DNA from: Thiocapsa roseilacustris
GTDB lineage: Bacteria; Pseudomonadota; Gammaproteobacteria; Chromatiales; Chromatiaceae
NCBI RefSeq assembly: GCF_041903755.1
Contig: NZ_JBBWVE010000006.1
Coordinates: forward strand, 124,001-188,000
DNA: 64,000 bases
Direction: 5' to 3'
Numbering within the stretch: position 1 is the stretch's first letter; the number at the start of each line of letters is the position of its first letter. Below, one piece after another: positions 53,812 to 62,775 of the stretch. Under the pieces are notes generated by a model. The model was not told the origin of the DNA, did not search any database, and was given only the letters and a program-made list of their open reading frames with translations. The position numbers and the translations under genes were made by a program.

Positions 53812-53886
53812 GCCGACGGTTGGTTGTGCCTCGCACGGCTCGGCACAACCTTCGCGCTCGGCAGAGCGGTTTCGGAATTCGCCTTA
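53812..53886. repeat. Family A intergenic inverted repeat, copy 7 (right half)
   Basis: GCCGACGGTTGGTTGTGCC through GGCTCGGCACAACC, followed by the terminal sequence CGGTTTCGGAATTCGCCTTA. The last three bases, TTA at 53884-53886, are the complement of the TAA stop codon of pdxA, as with the WYL gene at 27780. The left half is absent. Confidence 0.85.
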
Positions 53887-54855
53887 CAATGAGGCCCTAA
53901 CCAAAAATCGGGCCATGCCGACAGCAGCCCTCAAGCTCCCGAGATCCGCCCGATCCGTTCCGGCCAGATCCAGCGCGGTGCCGTGATCCACCGAGGTGCG
54001 GATGATCGGCAGGCCGAGCGTGATGTTCACCGCCTGACCGAAGCCCAGGTGCTTGAGCACCGGCAACCCCTGATCGTGGTACATCGCCAAGACCGCGTCG
54101 GCGTGGGCGAGCTTGTCGGGGACGAAGGCGGTGTCTGCCGGCAAGGGCCCGATCAGATGCCACCCCAGTCCGTGTAGCGTGTTCAAAACGGGCTCGATCA
54201 CCTCGATCTCCTCGCGTCCCAGATGACCGCCTTCGCCCGCATGCGGGTTCAGCCCGCAGACCAGGATACGCGGCTCGGGGATCCCGAATCGGCTCGACAG
54301 GTCCCGGTGCAGGATCCGGATGACCCGGGTCAGATGCTCGCGGGTGATGGCGGCGCTCACCTCGCGCAGCGGCAGGTGTGTCGTGACCAGGGCGACGCGC
54401 AGACCGGGCGTGACAAGCATCATGACCGGCTCGGCGCCGCAGCGCTCGGCGAGAAACTCGGTATGACCGGTGAAGGGCAGCCCGGCGTCGTTGATGACGC
54501 CCTTGTGCACCGGGCCTGTCACCAAGGCCTTGAAGGTTCCCTCCAGGCAGGCGTCGCAGGCGATGCGCAGCGTGTCGAGCACGTAAGGCGCATTGGCGGG
54601 GTTCAGGCGGCCCGGGGAGACTGCGTGCCGCAAGGCGACCGGGAGGACGGCGAGATATCCGGGCTGTGCCGGAGGGAACGCATCACCGTCCTCGTAGCGC
54701 TCGATGTGCAGCGGAAGCCCGAGCCGCTGCGCACGTTCGGCCAGGAGATCCGGGTCTGCGATGGCGACCATCGGGGTGTCCGACGGCTCCTGCGCGAGAC
54801 GCACGACCAGATCCGGTCCGATCCCGGCGGGCTCGCCGGGCGTGATCGCGATCAC
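53884..54855 (-). CDS. pdxA: PdxA, 4-hydroxythreonine-4-phosphate dehydrogenase
   Basis: NAD-dependent enzyme of pyridoxal phosphate synthesis. It has 323 residues from the GTG at 54855 (E. coli 329), which starts two bases after the surA stop; longer starts lie inside surA. ITPGEPAGIGPDLVVRL is the N-terminal hallmark. The metal-binding histidines fit TGHTEFLAERCG, NPHAGEGGHLGREE and MYHDQGLPVLKHLGF. The TAA stop coincides with the end of a family A repeat, so the C terminus ends precisely at the element. Order lptD-surA-pdxA as in E. coli; rsmA does not follow. Confidence 0.95.
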   Translation of the reverse strand: MIAITPGEPAGIGPDLVVRLAQEPSDTPMVAIADPDLLAERAQRLGLPLHIERYEDGDAFPPAQPGYLAVLPVALRHAVSPGRLNPANAPYVLDTLRIACDACLEGTFKALVTGPVHKGVINDAGLPFTGHTEFLAERCGAEPVMMLVTPGLRVALVTTHLPLREVSAAITREHLTRVIRILHRDLSSRFGIPEPRILVCGLNPHAGEGGHLGREEIEVIEPVLNTLHGLGWHLIGPLPADTAFVPDKLAHADAVLAMYHDQGLPVLKHLGFGQAVNITLGLPIIRTSVDHGTALDLAGTDRADLGSLRAAVGMARFLVRASL

Positions 54856-54857
54856 AG

Positions 54858-56207
54858 CTATGCGTCCTCGTCGAGTCGGATCTCCACATAGGCCTCGTCG
54901 CGAAGCTGACGCAGCCACTCCTCGGTCGCCTCCTCGGCCTTGCGCCGCTGCAGCGCCTCGCGGGCCTTGAGCCGCATGAACTCGCCCTCCTTGTCCTGGT
55001 TGCGTCGCTCGATCACCTGGACGATGTGCCAGCCGAAGGGGCTCTGGAACGGCTCGCTCACGCCGTTCGGAGGCAGCGCGTTCATGGCCTCCTCGAAGTC
55101 CGGGACGGTGTCGCCCGGATTGACCCAGCCGAGGTCGCCGCCCTTCAGGGCGGAGCCGGTGTCGTCCGAATTGGAACGGGCGAGGGTCGCGAAGTCTTCG
55201 CCGCCGACGATGCGCATGCGCAGTTGCTCCAAACGTCGTTTCGCGTCGTCGTCGGAGACCAGCTCGTTGGTCCGGACCAGGATGTGGCGGGCATTGGTCT
55301 GGACGACATCGTCCGGAGTGGCGGCCTTGATCTCGGTGAGCTTGATGATGTGATAGCCGCTGGGGCTGCTCAGTGGATCGCTGATCTCGCCCTCGGCCAT
55401 GGTGAAGGCGAGCTCGCTGACCAGGCTCGGCACCGCGCCCATCTCGAACCAGCCCAGATCGCCGCCTTGCAGGGCGTTGCGTCCGTCGGACTCGGCGGCG
55501 GCGACCTTGGCGAAATCCTCGCCGCCGCGCAGCCGCGCGACCAAACGGGTGGCCTTGGCCTCGGCGGCCTGGACCTGCGCCGAGGTGGCATTCTCGGGCA
55601 AGGCGATCAGAATGTGTTGCAGTCTGACCTGCTCGCGCTCGATGAGACGGCTCGATTCGCGTTCGAGAAAACGGTCGATCTCCTGGTCGGTGATCTGGAT
55701 CTTGTTGACCACCTCCTGGTTCTGGAGACGGCTGGTGACGATCTGGGAGCGGGTATCTTCGCGGAAATCGGCGAAGCGAATCCCCCCGGCCTCGAGTGTG
55801 GTCTGCAGCTCTTCGAGACTCAGCCCGTTGCGCTGGGCGATGTTGGTCAGTGCCTCGTTGAGCGTCGACTCCTCGATCTGGATCCCGAGCTCGCGCGCGC
55901 GCTGTGCTTGCAGGCGTTTGAGGATGAGCCGGTCGAGCACCTGTTTTTCGAGCTGAGGACGCGGCGGCGGGGCGGTGCCGGCCTTCTGCATCTGCGGGAG
56001 GACCAGGTCGATCTCGGTGTCGAGCTCGCTGCGCACGACGACATCGTCGTTCACTACGGCGATGATGGCGTCCAGCTCTTGAATGGGTGCCTGGCTCGAC
56101 GCCGGCGCGGCCCCGATCAGCAGGCAGGCGAGGAGTGAGACGACGGTGATGCGGCGGCGCCAGGCGCTTGCTCGATGGTGCCCGCGTCTAGTTCGAGTGA
56201 TAACCAT
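54858..56207 (-). CDS. surA: SurA, periplasmic chaperone and peptidyl-prolyl isomerase
   Basis: Outer-membrane-protein chaperone of the periplasm. It has 449 residues from the ATG at 56207 (E. coli 428). The signal peptide RRRITVVSLLACLLIGAAPASS is preceded by a basic stretch. The N-domain begins LDAIIAVVNDDVVVRSELD. Two parvulin domains are visible from EREQVRLQHILIALPE and from VVQTNARHILVRTNE, each followed by GGDLGW. GAGG lies 5 bases before the ATG. Overlaps the lptD 3' end by 20 bases. Confidence 0.95.
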   Translation of the reverse strand: MVITRTRRGHHRASAWRRRITVVSLLACLLIGAAPASSQAPIQELDAIIAVVNDDVVVRSELDTEIDLVLPQMQKAGTAPPPRPQLEKQVLDRLILKRLQAQRARELGIQIEESTLNEALTNIAQRNGLSLEELQTTLEAGGIRFADFREDTRSQIVTSRLQNQEVVNKIQITDQEIDRFLERESSRLIEREQVRLQHILIALPENATSAQVQAAEAKATRLVARLRGGEDFAKVAAAESDGRNALQGGDLGWFEMGAVPSLVSELAFTMAEGEISDPLSSPSGYHIIKLTEIKAATPDDVVQTNARHILVRTNELVSDDDAKRRLEQLRMRIVGGEDFATLARSNSDDTGSALKGGDLGWVNPGDTVPDFEEAMNALPPNGVSEPFQSPFGWHIVQVIERRNQDKEGEFMRLKAREALQRRKAEEATEEWLRQLRDEAYVEIRLDEDA

Positions 56208-58779
56208 AGATGCCTCGTTCCAGGAGTGTGTCGATCTGGTTTCCGAATGAGCCGAGTCCGGCAAGCTCGATCTGCAGCATCAGGCTGGTATTGCCGCTGT
56301 CGTTGCCGGTTTGCAGATGTTGGCCGAGTACCCGCAAACGCCAGCAGCAGCGGCCGAATTCGATGCCGGCGAAGGCCTCGACGGTCTCCTCGTTGAGCAT
56401 CGAGTAAAGCCAGCGCCCGACCAGCTTCACCTGTGAGCCGATCGGCACCTGCAGTGAGAGGTCGGTGTCCTCGTAGCGCAGGTCCGGCTGGTCGCCGTAA
56501 TTGAACCGGTAGGCGAGGTTCAACCGGCTGCCTTCGGTCGGCGCGTATCTCAGTTGCAGGACCCGTTTTTCCCAGGGTGCTTCGGTGTCGTTGGGGTTCC
56601 ACTGCAGGCTCGCCCGCGCGCTCCAATCCTCGCTGATCCGGGCCGCGAGCTCGCCCGCGACGGAGGATCGGACATCCTCTTCCACCGAGTCGCCGGTCAA
56701 CTGAACACGACGATCCTCGAAGTAATAGATCTGACCGAGGCTGGCTCGAAAGAGCTCCTGCCCGGTCTGATTGGCGATGGTGCGAGAGGTCAGGCCGAAG
56801 GTCAGCCGGTTCTCGTCGCCGATCCGGTCGTACCCGGTGAAACGGTTCGGACGAAACAGGCTGGCGAAGGTGAAGTCCAGCGGGGTGGTGTCGAACAAGG
56901 GTGCGTTGGACTGATCTTCAAACGAGGTCAGCACATAGTAGACCCGCGGCTCCAGGGTCTGGAGTGTCTGCGTGCCGAACCAGGCGGTGTCGCGCTCGAA
57001 GACCAGGGTGCCGTCCAGGTCGAAGCTCGGGATCGCGTAGGATTGGCGCGATGGCAGGCCCTCGGCCTGCTCGAGCAAATCGTAGCCGGTGTAGTAGAGA
57101 CGTGCCCTCGGGATGATGTGTCCGAAGCTGCGACGTAGCGGCATGCGCAGGGTCGGAACCGCGACCAGTCGATTGCCGTGGACGCGCGCCGAATTGTCGA
57201 AGAAGTCGTACTGACCCTTGAGGTCGTACTCGATCAGGTCGTTCCAGCGTCGGGGACGAAGGTCCAGCTCGACGTGGGGCAACTGTCCGTAAGGGCGGTT
57301 GGCCGGCGCGATTGCGGCGTCGATGGTTTGGAACTGCTGTACGCGGGCGAGTGCGCGCCAGCCCTTGCCGGCGTAGGAGACGTCGCCGCGCTGCACCAGG
57401 TTGCGCAGGCTTGTGGCATCGAGGCGATTGCCGAAATCCCGCAGATACTCATCATCCGAGACCGATGCGAAATCGATCGCGCTCGACCAGCGCGGGCCGA
57501 GCCGCCCCTTTTGCTCGATGCGCACCGCACCGCGCGTGCCGAGCTCGGTGGCCCGGCGGTCCTCGGGGAGGACCTCGGCGTTGATCTCCACCTGCTGAAA
57601 GCGATCGAGATAGCGCAGCTGGGTGCCCATCATCAGCCCGCGGGTGCTCATGATGCGCGGCGTGATGGTCGCGTCGATGTTCGGGGCGATGTTCCAGTAG
57701 TAAGGGATACTGATGTCGGTGCCGGTCGTATCGGACGAGCCGAAACTCGGGATCAAAAATCCGCTGCGGCGTCGATCGTCGATCGGGAAAAAGATGTAAG
57801 GCGTGTAGATCACCGGAACTTGGCCGATGCGGATCCGGGCGTGATGGGCGTAGCCCATGCCGCTTTCCTGATCGAGCTTGAGATCGCGTGCCTTGATCGA
57901 CCAGTCCGCGTTGCCGGGCGGGCAGGTTGTGTAGGTGATGTTGCGATAGCGGCTCTGCTGCTCGGAGAGGATCTCGGCCTCCTCGGCGGTGCCGAGCAGA
58001 TTTGCACTGCCCGAGAGACGATAGCGTGCGGCGTCGATCGTGCCCTGTCGGGTCAGGACGTTGTAATCGGCTCGATCGCCTTGGATGCGCAGTCCACGGG
58101 TCTCCAGGAAGACATCTCCGCTGGCATCGAGCCGACCGCTGCGACGGTCGTAGGTCGATCGATCGGCCCGCAGCCGTTGCTCGGTCTGCACGACGTCGAC
58201 CCCGCCGCGCAACTGGATGACCTCGGTGTTGCGATCATAGTCGACGCGATCGGCGACGATCTGGACCGGGATGCCTGCACTGCCCGTCGGGGCTGCGGGG
58301 CCGGTGAACCCGGCCGCGCCGGAGCGTGGTCCACAGAACTCCCAGGGGAGATCGGCGTGCAGTCGCGGGTCCCAGGCATCCGGGAGCTCGAGTGCGCGCG
58401 GTGCGAATTCGACGGCCGCTGCCTCGGCCGCCGGATCATCGGGGGACACGAGCAGCGGCAGGACGTTATCGGAGCTGCCCTGCGGATCCCGGCGGTCGAG
58501 GTCCTGCAGCACGCCGCCCGGCGCATCCGGTATCAGAGGCTGCAGCGGCGGCAGGGTCACGGGAACGGCGACGGTTGCACCGCTCGAGGTCGGCGCGTTC
58601 GGATCACCGATGTCGCCATCGGACTGGCCCGTCGGATCCGGGGCCGGCTGCGGGCTCGCGGCGACCTCCGGTCCAGCGGTCGTCTCGCCCGCCGGGCGGT
58701 CTTCGGCGCCCGCGGTCGCGGCGACGGCACAGAGGATAATGGCCAGTGAAACGATGCGCACGTTGGATGTCAGTTCCAC
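56188..58779 (-). CDS. lptD: LptD, outer-membrane LPS translocon barrel
   Basis: Inserts lipopolysaccharide into the outer leaflet together with LptE. It has 863 residues (E. coli 784). A signal peptide (MELTSNVRIVSLAIILCAVA and on, cleaved about residue 25) is followed by a long acidic/proline-rich insert (about 26-150), then the OstA jellyroll (QIVADRVDYDRNTEVIQLRG and so on) and the LptD barrel. Cysteine pairs lie at about 149, at TTCPPGNADW and at GRCCWRL near the end, consistent with the disulfides needed for LptD maturation. First gene of lptD-surA-pdxA. Confidence 0.95.
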   Translation of the reverse strand: MELTSNVRIVSLAIILCAVAATAGAEDRPAGETTAGPEVAASPQPAPDPTGQSDGDIGDPNAPTSSGATVAVPVTLPPLQPLIPDAPGGVLQDLDRRDPQGSSDNVLPLLVSPDDPAAEAAAVEFAPRALELPDAWDPRLHADLPWEFCGPRSGAAGFTGPAAPTGSAGIPVQIVADRVDYDRNTEVIQLRGGVDVVQTEQRLRADRSTYDRRSGRLDASGDVFLETRGLRIQGDRADYNVLTRQGTIDAARYRLSGSANLLGTAEEAEILSEQQSRYRNITYTTCPPGNADWSIKARDLKLDQESGMGYAHHARIRIGQVPVIYTPYIFFPIDDRRRSGFLIPSFGSSDTTGTDISIPYYWNIAPNIDATITPRIMSTRGLMMGTQLRYLDRFQQVEINAEVLPEDRRATELGTRGAVRIEQKGRLGPRWSSAIDFASVSDDEYLRDFGNRLDATSLRNLVQRGDVSYAGKGWRALARVQQFQTIDAAIAPANRPYGQLPHVELDLRPRRWNDLIEYDLKGQYDFFDNSARVHGNRLVAVPTLRMPLRRSFGHIIPRARLYYTGYDLLEQAEGLPSRQSYAIPSFDLDGTLVFERDTAWFGTQTLQTLEPRVYYVLTSFEDQSNAPLFDTTPLDFTFASLFRPNRFTGYDRIGDENRLTFGLTSRTIANQTGQELFRASLGQIYYFEDRRVQLTGDSVEEDVRSSVAGELAARISEDWSARASLQWNPNDTEAPWEKRVLQLRYAPTEGSRLNLAYRFNYGDQPDLRYEDTDLSLQVPIGSQVKLVGRWLYSMLNEETVEAFAGIEFGRCCWRLRVLGQHLQTGNDSGNTSLMLQIELAGLGSFGNQIDTLLERGIYGYHSN

Positions 58780-58925
58780 TCAAGCCGGCGGCGGTCCAAG
58801 GTCGGGGTCTCGGATCGGTGGACGGGTTCGCATTAACCTGTAACCATGGCACATCTGTAGAATCTCAGCAATCTTGAACCTGTCGCGGGACCGGTCGGTC
58901 CGCGGCGCCGACGCGACTGATCGGG

Positions 58926-59948
58926 GTGTCCTTGTCTGATCGATATGAGTCTATGCGCCGCTGGGCGGCGGGGATCTTGGGGTCGGAGGACTTCGGGCTC
59001 GCGCCCGCCTCGTCGGACGCGAGTTTTCGGCGCTATTGGCGGCTCTTTCATGGCGGCATCACGTGGGTGCTGATGGACGCGCCACCCGATCTCGAGGACT
59101 GTGGCCGCTTCGCGGATCTGTCGCGACGGTTTCGCGCAGTGGGGCTGAACACGCCGGAGATCCACGCGGAGGATCGCGCCGCCGGTTTTCTCATGCTCAC
59201 CGATTTCGGCGATCGGGTGTATCTCGGCGAGCTCACCGAGGAGACGGCCGACCGCCTCTACGGCGACGCGCTGGGCGCCTTGGCGATCATCCAGGCGAGC
59301 GGCCCGACGGATGGTCTGCCGAGCTACGACGATGCCTTCTTGCGCCGGGAGCTGGGTCTGTTTCGCGAGTGGTTTCTGACATCGCTGCCGGGTCTCGCGC
59401 TCTCGCCGGAAGAATCCGCCGCGCTCGCGCTCGTGGAGGATCGGCTCGTGGCGAGCGCCCTGGAGCAGCCGCGGGTCTGCGTTCATCGCGACTATCACTC
59501 GCGCAATCTGATGCTGACCGAAGCCGGCAACCCCGGCATCCTCGATTTTCAGGACGCGGTGGTGGGGCCCGTCACCTACGATCTGGTCTCGCTCCTGCGC
59601 GACTGCTACATCGCCTGGCCGGACGAGCAGGTCACCGACTGGGCCTCGGGCTATTTCCATCTCGCGCGTCAGCGCGGCGTGCTCCGCGAGGACGATCTCC
59701 CCCGCTTTCTGCGCTGGCTCGACCTCATGGGGGTTCAGCGTCACCTCAAGGTCTGCGGGATCTTCGCGCGGCTGAATCGTCGTGACGGGAAATCGCACTA
59801 TCTCGCCGACATCCCGCGCACCCTCGGCTACGTCCGCGAGGTGTCGAGCCGTTATCCCGAGCTCGGCGCCCTGGCGCGCCTGCTCGACACGCGCGTGCTG
59901 CCGTTGTTGGACGCCGTGGTGGCCGCGGCTGCGCCGGCCGGGGTCTGA
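58926..59948 (+). CDS. amgK: AmgK-like aminoglycoside-phosphotransferase-fold sugar kinase
   Basis: A 340-residue kinase with the APH fold: the Brenner motif HRDYHSRNLM (about residues 187-196) and ILDFQDAVVGPVTYDL (about 206-221). In Gammaproteobacteria this gene beside lptD encodes the anomeric MurNAc/GlcNAc kinase of cell-wall recycling, normally followed by murU. Here no murU follows; a protease gene on the opposite strand comes next. The start used is GTG at 58926 (SLSDRYESMRRW); an ATG at 58953 is also possible. Divergent from lptD. Confidence 0.88.
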   Translation: MSLSDRYESMRRWAAGILGSEDFGLAPASSDASFRRYWRLFHGGITWVLMDAPPDLEDCGRFADLSRRFRAVGLNTPEIHAEDRAAGFLMLTDFGDRVYLGELTEETADRLYGDALGALAIIQASGPTDGLPSYDDAFLRRELGLFREWFLTSLPGLALSPEESAALALVEDRLVASALEQPRVCVHRDYHSRNLMLTEAGNPGILDFQDAVVGPVTYDLVSLLRDCYIAWPDEQVTDWASGYFHLARQRGVLREDDLPRFLRWLDLMGVQRHLKVCGIFARLNRRDGKSHYLADIPRTLGYVREVSSRYPELGALARLLDTRVLPLLDAVVAAAAPAGV

Positions 59949-60009
59949 CGCTCGCTCGTTCGCCCGCGCCCCGTTGGCCGTTGCTTCGGCGGCCGTTGCT
60001 CCGGGCTCA

Positions 60010-61167
60010 TTACTCCTCGCGGGTCGGACGGCTTTCGGTGGTCGCTCGCGTGAGGATGCGCTCACTCCCGCGCCAGACCTCCAGATCCAAGGCGGCGTGA
60101 GGGCCGGCGCCGGCGATCGCGTCGAGCAGATCCTGCACGGTGGCGACGTCTCGGTCGTCGATCCGGGTCACCACGTCGCCCGGCCGGAGACCGGCTTGCG
60201 CTGCCGGGCTGTCGCGCAGGGTCGAGGCGACCAGTACCCCGCGCGGCGAGCGCAACCCGAACGACTCGGCCAGCTCCGGGGTCACGCTGCGCCCGCTCAG
60301 GCCGATCCATCCGCGCGTGACCTGACCCTGCGTGGCGAGGGCGCGCGCCACGTCGATCGCGATCTCGGTCGGGATGGCGAAGCCGATGCCTTGGGCGGTG
60401 CCGGTTTCGGTGAAGATCGCGGTGTTGATGCCGACGAGCTCGCCTTGCGCGTTGATCAATGCACCGCCCGAATTGCCGGGGTTGATGGCGGCGTCGGTCT
60501 GGATGAAGCGCTCGATGCCGGTAATGCCCAGCTCGCCGCGCCCGGTCGCGCCGACGATTCCCATGGTGACGGTTTGACCGACGCCGAAAGGATTGCCGAT
60601 CGCCAGCGCCAGATCGCCGACACGCAGGGCCTGCGCGCTTCCGATCGGTGCCGTGGGCAGCCCTTGCGCATCGGCCTTGAGCACGGCGAGATCGGTATCC
60701 GCATCGACCCCGACGGGCGTGAGCGCAAGCGAGCGCCCGTCGGCAAGCACGGCGCGGATGCGATCGGCGCCATGCACGACATGGCGATTGGTCAGGATGA
60801 AACCGTCGGACGAGAGGATGACACCCGAGCCCAGCCCGGTGCGGGAGGCGGCTGCCCCCGGTGGTCCATGCCCAGGCAGCCCATGCCCAGGCAGCCCATC
60901 GAGGTGTCCCTGATAAGGCGGCAGGACCGGTCGCGTGGTGTCGGGCTCGGTCTGAGTCGCGAAGATGGTCACGACGGCGGGAGCGACCCGTGAAACCGCC
61001 GTTGCGAAGGTCGGCAGGTCGTCACGCCGAGCCGGTACCGCGGTTCCGGTCTCTGGTGGCGGCGACACGTCCGGTGCGGGCGGGGCCAGCGACAGCGTCA
61101 GCAGGGAACCGGAGGCCCCGCCGATGACGGCTGCAATCAGAATGGCGGTTGGACCTGTCTTGATCAT
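60010..61167 (-). CDS. DegS/HtrA-type serine protease with PDZ domain
   Basis: A 385-residue membrane-anchored or exported protease. A single N-terminal hydrophobic helix (AILIAAVIGGASGSLLTLSLA) is followed by the trypsin-like domain with His in TNRHVV, Asp in DADTDLAVLK and Ser in NPGNSGGAL, then one PDZ domain (ITELAESFG-like region to the end). A linker after residue 85 has a small repeat (GLPGHGLPGHGPPG). The architecture fits DegS/AlgW, which cleaves anti-sigma factor RseA in the envelope stress pathway. The neighbourhood with nif3 and pet genes supports this. Convergent with the AmgK gene. Confidence 0.9.
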   Translation of the reverse strand: MIKTGPTAILIAAVIGGASGSLLTLSLAPPAPDVSPPPETGTAVPARRDDLPTFATAVSRVAPAVVTIFATQTEPDTTRPVLPPYQGHLDGLPGHGLPGHGPPGAAASRTGLGSGVILSSDGFILTNRHVVHGADRIRAVLADGRSLALTPVGVDADTDLAVLKADAQGLPTAPIGSAQALRVGDLALAIGNPFGVGQTVTMGIVGATGRGELGITGIERFIQTDAAINPGNSGGALINAQGELVGINTAIFTETGTAQGIGFAIPTEIAIDVARALATQGQVTRGWIGLSGRSVTPELAESFGLRSPRGVLVASTLRDSPAAQAGLRPGDVVTRIDDRDVATVQDLLDAIAGAGPHAALDLEVWRGSERILTRATTESRPTREE

Positions 61168-61249
61168 CCGATTAAGCTAAGCGGGGTAGCCGGCGATGGA
61201 ACTGATGGAACTAGAGAATCATCTGTTTGACCGAGCGCGATTCTAAACT

Positions 61250-62002
61250 ATGGTCGACCCTTATGCATTGGTCGCCTACTGCGATCATTTTCTTGCCGCC
61301 GCCGATTTCGACGATTATTCCCCGAACGGCTTGCAGGTTGAAGGCGAACGTTCGATCAGGCGTCTGGTCAGCGGGGTGACGGCGAGCGCTGCCTTGATCG
61401 AGGCTGCGAGCGGATGGGGTGCGGATGCGATTCTGGTCCACCACGGATGGTTCTGGAAGAACGAGGCACCCTGTCTGACCGGGATAAGAGGACGGCGGGC
61501 AAGGCGATTATTCAAGGCCGGGGCCAGCCTGATCGCGTATCATCTTCCGCTCGACGCGCATCCGCTGGTGGGCAACAACGCAACCTTGGCTGCGTACCTC
61601 GGATGGGTCGATGCCGCGCCTGTCGCGGATCGTCATGGCGTCTTGTGGTCCGGGCGTTTAGCCATCGGATGCTCGCCCGAGGCCCTCGCTGCTCAGGTCT
61701 CGGAACGCCTGGTACGCCCCGCGACCTTGATCGCCGCAGGGCGCGAGCGGATCGAGCGGATCGCCTGGTGTACCGGCGGCGGACAGGGATACATCGAGCA
61801 GGCCGCCACACTGGGCGTCGATGCCTACGTGAGCGGAGAGATCTCGGAGCAGACGACCCACGCGGCCCGTGAGCTCGGGATCGCCTTCATCGCGGCCGGT
61901 CATCACGCGACCGAGCGCTACGGGGTTCAGGCTTTAGGCGAGCACCTGGCCGAACGGTTCGGGCTGGAGCATCGGTTCATCGAGATCGACAACCCGGCCT
62001 AG
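61250..62002 (+). CDS. Nif3-like dinuclear metal protein (YbgI family)
   Basis: A 250-residue protein of the Nif3/YbgI family, a toroidal hexamer with a dinuclear metal site. ILVHHGWFWKNE (about residues 62-73), LIAYHLPLDAHPLVGNN and the C-terminal FIAAGHHATERYGVQAL carry the metal ligands, and YSPNGLQVEG is the N-terminal hallmark. Often annotated as GTP cyclohydrolase I type 2, but the physiological substrate is uncertain. Divergent from the DegS-like gene and upstream of the pet operon. Confidence 0.93.
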   Translation: MVDPYALVAYCDHFLAAADFDDYSPNGLQVEGERSIRRLVSGVTASAALIEAASGWGADAILVHHGWFWKNEAPCLTGIRGRRARRLFKAGASLIAYHLPLDAHPLVGNNATLAAYLGWVDAAPVADRHGVLWSGRLAIGCSPEALAAQVSERLVRPATLIAAGRERIERIAWCTGGGQGYIEQAATLGVDAYVSGEISEQTTHAARELGIAFIAAGHHATERYGVQALGEHLAERFGLEHRFIEIDNPA

Positions 62003-62181
62003 GCCGAGATTCGCTCGGGGTTCGGCTGCTTTACCTTGACCGATCCGACCGGAATACAAGACAATGCCCGGTCGATTATGTAGAGAATCGGCATATTCTG
62101 ATCTTCCTTATCATGACCATGCGTGAGCCGCCAGCCGATGAGCTGGTCATGGGGCTCGCGCCAGCCGGGGGTTAGTGGCTT

Positions 62182-62775
62182 ATGAGCGCACAAGGCGTGA
62201 ACAAAACCAGGCGGCGTGTGCTTGTCGCCGCGACCAGCGTGGTCGGAGCCGTCGGAGCCGGCTTCGCCCTCGTCCCATTCATTGCGTCGATGAACCCGAG
62301 CGCCAAGGCGCGTGCCGCAGGTGCGCCGGTCGAGGCCGACATCAGCCAACTGGAACCGGGCGCGATTCTGCGCGTCAAATGGCGCGGTAAACCGGTTTGG
62401 GTCGTCAGCCGTACACCGGAGATGCTCGAGGCGCTGCCGACATTGGACGGCCTGATGGTCGATCCGGCGTCAGGCGTGCCGCAGCAGCCGGAGTATTGCC
62501 AGAACCCGATGCGCTCCATCAAGGATCAGTACTTCGTCGTGATCGGGATCTGTACGCACTTAGGCTGCTCTCCGACCTTTCGGCCGGAGTTTGCCGCCGA
62601 GGATCTCGGTGCCGATTGGCGCGGGGGGTTCTTCTGCCCTTGCCACGGCTCCAAATTCGACCTTGCCGGCCGGGTCTACAAGGGTGTTCCGGCCCCTACA
62701 AATCTGGTGATTCCCGTGCACACCTACATCAACGACACCACCATCTTGGTCGGTGAGGATCGAGGAGCGGCTTGA
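62182..62775 (+). CDS. petA: PetA, Rieske iron-sulfur subunit of cytochrome bc1
   Basis: Iron-sulfur subunit of the ubiquinol-cytochrome c oxidoreductase in the inner membrane, central to both respiratory and photosynthetic electron flow. It has 197 residues. A twin-arginine motif (KTRRRVLVA) precedes the single membrane anchor (VVGAVGAGFALVPFIAS). The Rieske cluster ligands are in CTHLGCSP (about 131-138) and CPCHGSKFD (about 153-161). Its stop overlaps the petB start (TGATG). Confidence 0.97.
   Translation: MSAQGVNKTRRRVLVAATSVVGAVGAGFALVPFIASMNPSAKARAAGAPVEADISQLEPGAILRVKWRGKPVWVVSRTPEMLEALPTLDGLMVDPASGVPQQPEYCQNPMRSIKDQYFVVIGICTHLGCSPTFRPEFAAEDLGADWRGGFFCPCHGSKFDLAGRVYKGVPAPTNLVIPVHTYINDTTILVGEDRGAA

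Noticed and set aside
57178..58749. 523-codon open frame antisense to lptD
   Set aside because: Shadow frame of a GC-rich gene; translation resembles no family and lptD is intact on the other strand.
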